Source: Myxococcales bacterium (GTDB lineage: Bacteria > Myxococcota_A > UBA9160 > JALSIO01). Taken from it: a DNA stretch of 22,797 nt. The notes under the pieces are model-generated. The model was not told where the DNA came from. It searched no databases and saw only the letters and a program-made list of their open reading frames with translations. This document shows positions 7,004 through 13,491 of the stretch, one piece after another; position 1 is the first letter of the stretch, and the number at the start of each line of letters is the position of its first letter. The DNA lies in assembly GCA_026989995.1 (NCBI GenBank), contig JALSIO010000279.1:1-22797 (forward strand). Reading direction: 5' to 3'. Both the position numbers and the translations under genes were made by a program.

Positions 7004-7762
7004 GTGGCGATGGCAGGTTGGGAGCGACCGCGATCGGGGCGAGTGGAATCGGGCCGCCGGCACCCGGCGGCGGGAGCGCGGCGGCGCGCGGTCCTGGCCC
7101 CCGCCGCGGGCTTCGCCCTCCTGCTCGCGGCGGTCGCTCCGGCCACGGCGATCCCCCTCGTGGGCGACGCGACCCGGCTGCTCCTCACGGGGGAGGGTGA
7201 CCTCGCGGCCCTCGGGGTGACACTCGAGATCGATGGGGTGTCGGGCATCGGGGGGCTCCTCGGCGAGGCCGTGCTCCCCATCACCGGAGGCGATGTCTCC
7301 TTCCCCCTGCTCACGGGAACCATCGAGCACGCGCTCAGCGTGGTGCGCCTGACCGGGCCCGGGTTCGGAGGCGCCGCGGCGTCGATCACCCTGAGCGCGC
7401 CCATCCTCGACCTCGACCTCGAGGAGGTGACCGCCCTCGCGGAGAGTTCGGCGATCGGTCTCCTCCCCACCCGACTGCCCGTCTTCTCGATGCGGAGCTG
7501 CCTGCTCTCCACCGGCTCGGATCCCTGCCTCGACGGGGACGGCAGCATCCTCGTCTCGGGCTTCGGCCTCGACTGGAGCGCCACCGGGGCGACGCTCCTG
7601 AACGAGAGCTTCTTCCTCGGCGAGCCGGTGATCGCGGAGGGGGACCGCTTCGGGGTGGCCCTGCCCGATCTGCGGCCCATTCCCGAGCCCGCCGGTCTCG
7701 CGCTCCTCGGCTTCGGGCTCGCGGTCCTCGCGGCGCGCACCCGACGGTGGGCCCGCCCGTGA
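7004..7762 (+). CDS. PEP-CTERM sorting-domain protein
   Basis: Exported surface or matrix protein of unknown role carrying an exosortase sorting signal. The 252-aa product has a long basic N-region with a hydrophobic signal core (about 29-47) and a likely cleavage after ATA at 47-49. A Gly/Leu/Ile-rich mature domain follows, with a possible disulfide pair in SCLLSTGSDPC. The C-terminal tripartite signal is IPEPAG (226-231), a hydrophobic helix, then RTRRWARP at the end. Exosortase (EpsH/XrtA) is expected to cleave this tail; no exosortase gene is in the window. GTG 7004 was chosen over ATG 7010 because GAGGAGG ends 5 nt before it. Its TGA overlaps the next gene's start as GTGA, implying coupling with the acylase. 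Confidence 0.85.
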   Translation: MAMAGWERPRSGRVESGRRHPAAGARRRAVLAPAAGFALLLAAVAPATAIPLVGDATRLLLTGEGDLAALGVTLEIDGVSGIGGLLGEAVLPITGGDVSFPLLTGTIEHALSVVRLTGPGFGGAAASITLSAPILDLDLEEVTALAESSAIGLLPTRLPVFSMRSCLLSTGSDPCLDGDGSILVSGFGLDWSATGATLLNESFFLGEPVIAEGDRFGVALPDLRPIPEPAGLALLGFGLAVLAARTRRWARP

Positions 7763-10700
7763 CCCGCCTCCGGCGGGGCGGGATCGCGGTCCTCGCCCTC
7801 CTCGTCCTCGGACTCGCCGCGCTGCGCTGCCCGCCGCTTCCCACCGGAGGCGCGGGCACGCGCGTGGACCTTCCCGGCCTCTCGGAGGAGGTGCGGGTGA
7901 TCGTCGACCGCTTCGGCATCCCCCACGTCTTCGCGAAGAACGACGCCGACCTGGTGCGGGTGCAGGGCTACCTGCACGCCCGGGACCGCCTCTTCCAGAT
8001 GGACATGACCCGCCGGCAGGTGGACGGAACCCTGGCCGAGCTGCTCGGGGAGCGGGCGCTGAACGGCGACATCCAGGTCCGGACGCTGGGGCTCCACCGC
8101 GCGGCCCAGCGCTCGCTCGACGCCTTCGACCCGGATACCGTGGCGCTGCTCGGGGCCTACGCCGAGGGCGTGAACCAGTACATCGACGAGGCCGAGACGG
8201 CGGGCACCCTGCCGCCGGAGTACGAAGCCCTCGAGCTCACCCGGGTGCGGCGCTGGGAGCCGCTCGACACGGTCATCGTCGGCAAGGGCCTCGCGGCGCG
8301 CCTGTCCCTGGACATCGACCTCGGACTCCTCGAGGAGCTCGAGGCGACCATCGCGGCGGGCGAGGCAGCCTCGCCCCCCTTCGACGGGGCGGCGCTCTTC
8401 GCCGAGGACGTGCGGCGGGTGGCGCCGATGGATCCCGCGGCCATGGTGCCGGATGCCACCGGGACCGTGCCCTTCCTGGTGCGATCCGCGCCGGCCGCCG
8501 GTGCCCGCCTCGCCCGGACGATCCGGGCGCGCCGCGACGCGATGCGCCTGGCGCGCGGCGGGGGGCGCGGTGCTGCGCCGCCCCGCCGCGCGCAGCCGGC
8601 GCGGGACCTCGCGCGCGCGGGCCGGGTGGCCGAGCGCCTCCGGGCCTTCTCGAGCTCCCGGCTCCTCGCCGACGCCCTCACCCGGCGCGAACAGGAGGTC
8701 GGGAGCAACGAGTGGGGCGTCACCGGGGAGGTCACCGACGTGGGCTTCCCCATCCTGGCCAACGACCCCCATCTCTCCCTGGACATGCCGGCCACCTTCT
8801 ACGAGATCCACCTGGTGGTGGAGGACGACCCGGTGGCCGGCCCGCTGAACCTCCACGGCGTGGGGATCGGAGGTGCGCCCCTGGTGCTCCAGGGCCAGAA
8901 TCCCTGGATCACCTTCGGCTCCACCACCAACCCGATGGACGTCACCGACGTCTTCGACGACCGCCTGGTGGTGAGCGACGACCCCCGCTGCGCCCCGAGC
9001 CGGATGTGCATCGTGAGCGAGGGCGAGCTCCACCGGGTGGACGCGAAGCTCGTGAGCTACCGGGTCAACCGTCCCGACGACGGTGTGCCCGACAACCTCG
9101 CACCCGCGGATCTCCCGATCACCAGCCTGGTGGTGCTGACCGTTCCCTTCCGGAGCTTCGGCCCCGTGATCGACATCGACGATGCCCAGCCCGTGCTCGA
9201 TGCGCTCTTCGGTGGGCCCGCCGGCGCCGAGACCCGCGTTCGCGTGCTGCAGTACGTGGGCTTCCACGCGACGCGGGAGGTGGAGACCTTCAAGATCTGG
9301 GCCCGGGCCCGCAACCTGGACGACTTCCGGGAGGGGCTCCGGCGCTTCGACTTCGGCAGCCAGAACTGGTCCTACGCCGACGCCGAGGGCCACCTCGCCA
9401 TCTTCACCAGCGGCGAGCTGCCGCTCCGCCGGGACCTCGAGGCCGGTGATCTCGAGACCTGCAACCCGCCCTTCTTCGTCCGAGACGGATCCGGCCCCTG
9501 CAACTGGGTGCCCGACCCGGCGCGCAGCCAGGGGCAGACGATCCCCTTCGCGGTGCTGCCGGAGGACGAGATGCCCCAGGTCGTGGATCCCCCGGCGGGC
9601 TTCGTCGTGAACGCGAACAACGATCCCGCGGGCGTCAGCCTCGACAACGACCCGCTGAACCAGCGGCGGCCGGGCAACCCGGACGCCATCTACTACCTGA
9701 ACCCGGGCTACGCGATGGGGCTTCGAGCCGGCCGGATCACGCGCCTCCTCCGCGACGCGGTGGGCTCGGGGGAGCCGGTCACGGCCGATGCCATGAAGCG
9801 TTTCCAGGCCAACACGCAGCAGCTCGACGCGGAGCTTCTCGTCCCCTTCCTGCTCGACGCCTTCGATCGCGCCGGGCGGCCCGGTGCGCCCGGGGAGCTC
9901 GCCGCGCTCGCCCTCGATCCCCGGGTGGCCGAGGCGGTGGGCAGGCTCGAGGCCTGGGACTTCTCCACGCCCACGGGCATTCCGGAGGGCTACGACGCCG
10001 AGGACACCGGCGGCAGCCGGATCCCGGTGGTGGGCCCGGGCGAGGCGGCTCGAAGCGTGGCGGCGACGATCTACAACGTGTGGCGGGCCAAGGCGATCCG
10101 CCGCATCGTGGACGCCCGCCTGGCGGCCCTCGGGGTGCCCGGGGTGGGCTCCGGCGATGCCCTGAAGGCACTCCACCACCTCCTGGACCAGGACCCCTTC
10201 ACGGGGGTGGGGGCTTCCGGGGTGGACTTCTTCCCGGAGCCGGCGTCCCTCCCGGAGCCCCTCGACCGGCGCGCCTTCGCACTCCTCGGGGCCCTCGTCG
10301 ATGCCCTCGACGCGCTGGCTTCCGACGACTTCGCCGAAGCCTTCGGCCGCTCCACCGAGCAGGACGACTACCGCTGGGGGAGGCTGCACCGGATCACCTT
10401 CGACCATCCGCTCCGCCCCGAGTGGTCCATCCCGCCCTTCGGCGGCTTCGAGGACCTCGCGCCGGGGCTCCCCGGCCTTCCGCGGGACGGCGGCTACAAC
10501 GTGGTGAACGCCTCGGGCTTCTCGGCCCGGGCCGACCGGGAGAACGACTTCCGCTTCGGCGGCGGACCGAACCGGCGCTACGTGGGGGTCGCGGGAGGCG
10601 GGCCCTTCCCCGACGCGCGGGTGCAGGGCTTTACCGCCCTGCCGGGTGGGACCTCCGGTGTGCCCGGAGACCCGCTCTACGCCCAGGAGCTCGCCCGGTG

Positions 10701-10797
10701 GCTCACGGCCGACTACCACCCGGTCGAGATGTTCGCGAGCCAGGCGGCCCGCTCGGCCCGGTCGGTGACCACCTTCGCCCCGCCGACGGGTGACTGA
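7759..10797 (+). CDS. Large penicillin acylase family protein
   Basis: Second Ntn-type amidohydrolase of the penicillin/AHL acylase family, 1012 aa and longer than the usual 700-850. An N-terminal signal or anchor helix (about 9-22) ends in LAALRCPP. The alpha region contains VDRFGIPHVFAKNDADLV and a long Arg/Ala-rich, low-complexity stretch at about 248-300 that may be the spacer peptide. The predicted self-cleavage site is before Ser316 (EVGSNEWGV), followed by the family signature PILANDPHLSLD. Asn620 (VNANNDP) is the likely oxyanion Asn. The C-terminal region has the usual YNVVNASGFSA-type segment. Start GTG 7759 overlaps the PEP-CTERM stop by 4 bp; GTG 7747 is an alternative, neither having a good Shine-Dalgarno sequence. 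Substrate unknown; acyl-homoserine lactones, lipopeptides or beta-lactams are all known for the family. Confidence 0.88.
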   Translation: MTRLRRGGIAVLALLVLGLAALRCPPLPTGGAGTRVDLPGLSEEVRVIVDRFGIPHVFAKNDADLVRVQGYLHARDRLFQMDMTRRQVDGTLAELLGERALNGDIQVRTLGLHRAAQRSLDAFDPDTVALLGAYAEGVNQYIDEAETAGTLPPEYEALELTRVRRWEPLDTVIVGKGLAARLSLDIDLGLLEELEATIAAGEAASPPFDGAALFAEDVRRVAPMDPAAMVPDATGTVPFLVRSAPAAGARLARTIRARRDAMRLARGGGRGAAPPRRAQPARDLARAGRVAERLRAFSSSRLLADALTRREQEVGSNEWGVTGEVTDVGFPILANDPHLSLDMPATFYEIHLVVEDDPVAGPLNLHGVGIGGAPLVLQGQNPWITFGSTTNPMDVTDVFDDRLVVSDDPRCAPSRMCIVSEGELHRVDAKLVSYRVNRPDDGVPDNLAPADLPITSLVVLTVPFRSFGPVIDIDDAQPVLDALFGGPAGAETRVRVLQYVGFHATREVETFKIWARARNLDDFREGLRRFDFGSQNWSYADAEGHLAIFTSGELPLRRDLEAGDLETCNPPFFVRDGSGPCNWVPDPARSQGQTIPFAVLPEDEMPQVVDPPAGFVVNANNDPAGVSLDNDPLNQRRPGNPDAIYYLNPGYAMGLRAGRITRLLRDAVGSGEPVTADAMKRFQANTQQLDAELLVPFLLDAFDRAGRPGAPGELAALALDPRVAEAVGRLEAWDFSTPTGIPEGYDAEDTGGSRIPVVGPGEAARSVAATIYNVWRAKAIRRIVDARLAALGVPGVGSGDALKALHHLLDQDPFTGVGASGVDFFPEPASLPEPLDRRAFALLGALVDALDALASDDFAEAFGRSTEQDDYRWGRLHRITFDHPLRPEWSIPPFGGFEDLAPGLPGLPRDGGYNVVNASGFSARADRENDFRFGGGPNRRYVGVAGGGPFPDARVQGFTALPGGTSGVPGDPLYAQELARWLTADYHPVEMFASQAARSARSVTTFAPPTGD

Positions 10798-10824
10798 GCG
10801 GGATGGCGCCCTCCGGGCCGGCGC

Positions 10825-11397
10825 TCAGTTCGCGGCCGGGCGGAGCCCCTCCACGACCTCGAGGAGCTCCTCGGCCGGGGGCACGTCGGTGGGCTTTTCG
10901 GAGCGGTGGAAGTAGCGGACGGTGCCGTCGCGATCGACCACGAGGGCTCCGGCGAGCTGTCGCACATCGCTTCGGGGGCTGGCCGACCAGCGGAGCGAGG
11001 CCTCCCGCAGGGTCCGGAGCCCCTCGAGGGGTGCCTCGAGCAGCGGAGCGAGGCTGATTCCGAAGAGGCTTGCCCGGGGAAGGCCGAGCTTGCGGTAGTT
11101 GGATCGCTTCGGATCCCCGTACACCGGGAACTCCAGCCCGAGTTCGCGGGCGACCTCCGCCGCTTCGGCCCCGGTGCCCTGTCCGATGGCGATCGCCTGC
11201 GCGCCGGCGGCGCGGAACTTCGGCAGGGCCTTCTGCACCTCGACGAGGTGCCTGCGGCAGATCGGTCAGCCGAAATGACGTGGGAGGAGGATCACAGTCG
11301 GGCCGCCGGCGTACACCGCCCGGAGGTCCACGCGCCTGTGCTCGGCATCTTCGGCGTACAGATCGGGAACCGGTCGTCCGACCCGGGGCGCGGCCAT
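10825..11397 (-). CDS. Peroxiredoxin-like (AhpC/TSA) protein, candidate selenoprotein
   Basis: Thioredoxin-fold redox protein of the AhpC/TSA, PRXL2-like type, expected to reduce peroxides or disulfides. The reading frame is one continuous 190-residue domain interrupted only by TGA at 11268-11266. Before it comes TVILLPRHFG and after it PICRRHLVEVQKALPKF, so the TGA sits at residue 44, exactly where relatives have the first Cys of CxxC; Cys47 is the resolving partner. The downstream fold elements (AIAIGQGTG, FPVYGDPKR, GALVVDRDGTVRYFH) are intact, arguing against decay. A SECIS-like hairpin follows the TGA. The ATG at 11397 is preceded by TGCTATGCT placed so that transcription would start on the A of ATG. 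Alternative: a Cys-to-stop mutation or a sequencing error. Confidence 0.8.
11235..11268 (-). promoter_or_regulatory. UGA selenocysteine codon with bacterial SECIS-like hairpin
   Basis: Read on the minus strand, UGA (11268-11266) is followed after 21 nt by a 3-nt loop GUC closed by a perfect 7-bp stem GCACCUC/GAGGUGC (11251-11235). Bacterial SECIS elements are described as a stem just after the UGA, an apical loop about 16-37 nt away and a conserved G at the start of the loop; all three hold here. The hairpin lies inside the coding sequence, as it must in bacteria. Confidence 0.7.
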
Positions 11398-11403
11398 GCC
11401 GCC

Positions 11404-11412
11404 AGCATAGCA
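11404..11412 (-). promoter_or_regulatory. Extended -10 promoter giving a leaderless mRNA for the peroxiredoxin gene
   Basis: Minus-strand 11412-11404 reads TGCTATGCT, the best extended -10 (TG-n-TATnnT) in the window. With the last T at -7, transcription would start at 11397, the A of the ATG. There is no Shine-Dalgarno sequence between. It sits in the 41-nt gap after the kinase gene, so the peroxiredoxin gene can be transcribed independently. Confidence 0.55.
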
Positions 11413-11438
11413 CGTCGGGCGGAAAGCCCCTCCACGGG

Positions 11439-13310
11439 CTACGGAGCGACGGGGGGCCTGCCGGCTCGCCGCACGGCCTGGTCGACGGCGGCCACCAGGG
11501 CCCGGGCGGAGAACGGTTTCCGCAGCAGCGTCTCGCAGGGTGCCGCGCGCGACCCTTCCGGGGCGCGGTCGTCGGTGTGGCCGGAGATCAGCACCACTCC
11601 GATCCCGGGTCGCCGCTTCCGGAGGACCTCGGCGAGCCGGTAGCCGTCCATCCCGGGCATCAACACGTTGCCGAGGAGGCAAGCGATCGGTCCCGCGTGG
11701 CGGGCCTCGAGCTCGAGACCGCGCTCCGGCGTCTCCGCGTCGATCACCCGGTACCCGGCGCGGTCGAGCGCCCGCCGGAGCATGGCGCGAACGGCGGGAT
11801 CGTCTTCCACGGTGAGAACGGTGCGACCGGCTGCGACCGCCGGCCGCCGGGGTTCCGGGCCGGTCGGGACCGGATCCCGGGGTGGGGTCGTCGCGGCAGG
11901 GGCCGCGGGGAGGGTGATCTCGAAGCACGCCCCCTCGCCCGGCCGACTCGCGAGGTGGATCTCGCCACCGGCCGAGACCACGATGCGGTGAACCGTGGCG
12001 AGCCCGAGCCCGGTGCCACGGCCCCGGTCGCGGGTGGTGAAGAAGGGGTCGAAGGCCCGCTTCGCCACCTCGACGTCCATGCCGCACCCCGTGTCCCGCG
12101 CGGCGAGGCGCACCCAGCCCTCGGGCCCGCGTCGCACGGTGATCCGGAAGGCGCCTCCCGCGGGCATGGCGTCCCGGGCGTTGACCGCGAGGTTGAGCAG
12201 GATCTGCTGGGCGTGCCCCGGATCGAGGGGGACCGGGGGGAGTCCGGGTTCGACTTCGGTCTCGAGGCGGATCCGGTGGCCGAGCAGCCCCCGGAGCACG
12301 GGCCGGAAGTCCCGCAGCAGGGTTTCGAGGTCCGTGGGTCCGCTGCCGGAGCCGGGCCCGGCCGCCACCTGCAGAAGCTGTCGGGTGAGGCGTGCCGCAC
12401 TCTCGCCGGCCCGCAGGATGCCCACGAGGTCCGCCCGGGCCGGGTGGTCGCGGTCGAGCTGATCGAGCGCGAGCTCCGCATGGCCCATGATGGGCGCGAG
12501 CAGGTTGTTGAAGTCGTGGGCGACCCCTCCGGCCAGGGTTCCGAGCGACTCCAGCCGCTCGGCGTGCCGCAGGCGGGCCTCGTTCTCCCGCAGGCGGGCT
12601 TCGAGCGCTGCGGCCTGCGCGAGCTGGCGCACCAGGGTGAGCGCCATCACGACCACCAGCGACAGGTACGCGAACTCGAGGGTGTAGGGGAAGGTGTAGA
12701 GGCCGGTGGCGACGGCCCCATCGCTCACGACCGCCAGGGAGAGCACCGCGAGGGCGAAGAGAAGGGGCCCGGCCTCGCGGCGCTCTCCGCCGCGGAACTG
12801 GCGGACCGCGGCGGCCACGGCACCGGCCAGGACGCCGATCCCGATCACGCTCTGTACCACCACGAGGGGACCGGCCGCTGCTTCGACATAGATGAGCTCC
12901 GGCCCGAAGGGCAGGGTCACACGCTTCACCGCCGCGCGGCTCGCGTCGAAGACGAGACCGCTGCGGTCGAAGAGGGCGACGAGCGCCGTGGCCGTGAGCA
13001 TCCCGCCGGCGAGCCAGGCGAGGCGTCGCGGAATCTGCCGGGTGTATTCGGCGGTGAACCACAGGAAGGCGGCGCTTCCCGCCACCAGGGCGGCCACCTG
13101 CAGGTGCTGGAACTCCGCCGCCTCGGCCACCGAGGTCGATCGGTAGAGGGCCGCGGCGGCGAGGTCGTATCCGGCGATGCAGCCGCAGGTGATGGCGAAT
13201 GCGAGATCGCGTCGCCGACCGCCCCCCGCGGCAAAGATCGCGAAGTGCTGCAGGGCCACGCACGCCTTGATCGCGGCAACCACCGTGACGAGGTGCGAGA
13301 GCCCGGACAA
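11439..13310 (-). CDS. 7-TM hybrid sensor histidine kinase with Asn-substituted receiver
   Basis: Membrane sensor kinase of 623 aa. Residues about 5-230 form seven hydrophobic helices, and a coiled segment leads into the dimerisation helix GGVAHDFNNLLAPI with phospho-acceptor His265. The ATPase domain shows the N-box (NLAVNARDAM, N377), DTGCGM (406-411), FDPFFTT and GTGLGLATV. After a Pro-rich linker, a receiver domain (about 496-613) has the acidic pair in VEDDP (502-504), S576 and K598. However, the acceptor position reads LLGNVLMPGMDG, so Asp is replaced by Asn548. Start: TTG 13310 is the only start codon before the first helix, with GGGGGG just upstream, a weak site; the start is uncertain. 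It lies upstream of the candidate selenoprotein gene and is divergent from the glycoside hydrolase gene. Confidence 0.85.
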   Translation of the reverse strand: MSGLSHLVTVVAAIKACVALQHFAIFAAGGGRRRDLAFAITCGCIAGYDLAAAALYRSTSVAEAAEFQHLQVAALVAGSAAFLWFTAEYTRQIPRRLAWLAGGMLTATALVALFDRSGLVFDASRAAVKRVTLPFGPELIYVEAAAGPLVVVQSVIGIGVLAGAVAAAVRQFRGGERREAGPLLFALAVLSLAVVSDGAVATGLYTFPYTLEFAYLSLVVVMALTLVRQLAQAAALEARLRENEARLRHAERLESLGTLAGGVAHDFNNLLAPIMGHAELALDQLDRDHPARADLVGILRAGESAARLTRQLLQVAAGPGSGSGPTDLETLLRDFRPVLRGLLGHRIRLETEVEPGLPPVPLDPGHAQQILLNLAVNARDAMPAGGAFRITVRRGPEGWVRLAARDTGCGMDVEVAKRAFDPFFTTRDRGRGTGLGLATVHRIVVSAGGEIHLASRPGEGACFEITLPAAPAATTPPRDPVPTGPEPRRPAVAAGRTVLTVEDDPAVRAMLRRALDRAGYRVIDAETPERGLELEARHAGPIACLLGNVLMPGMDGYRLAEVLRKRRPGIGVVLISGHTDDRAPEGSRAAPCETLLRKPFSARALVAAVDQAVRRAGRPPVAP

Positions 13311-13440
13311 GCAACCCCCCGGTTTCAGCCGCTCCGTCGGCGGGCATCCCGCGCCTCCGGGGACCTGCCGGGTGGATCGGCTCGGGCGGCCCGCCGACTT
13401 GAGGAGCCCGCACCACCCCGCCGCGCGGGAACTGCGCGAA

Positions 13441-13459
13441 AGCCGCGGATGAGCCGCGG
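13441..13459. repeat. Direct repeat AGCCGCGG near a divergent promoter
   Basis: AGCCGCGG occurs at 13441-13448 and 13452-13459, an 11-bp period, each copy containing the palindrome CCGCGG. The second copy overlaps the -35 region expected for the TAGGAT element at 13480, so it could be an operator in the 181-bp kinase/hydrolase divergent region. In such GC-rich DNA a chance repeat is quite possible. Confidence 0.25.
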
Positions 13460-13479
13460 GCCGGGTGCGAGAGGTGCGG

Positions 13480-13485
13480 TAGGAT
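13480..13485 (+). promoter_or_regulatory. -10 element giving a leaderless mRNA for the glycoside hydrolase operon
   Basis: TAGGAT lies so that, counting its last T as -7, transcription begins at 13492, the first base of the GTG start. No Shine-Dalgarno sequence is present, consistent with a leaderless transcript. No convincing -35 hexamer is visible. Confidence 0.45.
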
Positions 13486-13491
13486 TCCCCC

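Noticed and set aside
6760..10719. Long minus-strand open frame opposite the PEP-CTERM and acylase 2 genes
   Set aside because: No domain-like text, and it covers two genes with clear motifs on the other strand. It is a mirror of codon-position bias.
11266..11268. TGA in the peroxiredoxin gene as an ordinary stop producing two short genes or a pseudogene
   Set aside because: Both halves are one continuous domain, no other defects are present, the stop replaces precisely the catalytic Cys, and a SECIS-like hairpin follows. Sec insertion is the simpler reading, although error is not excluded.
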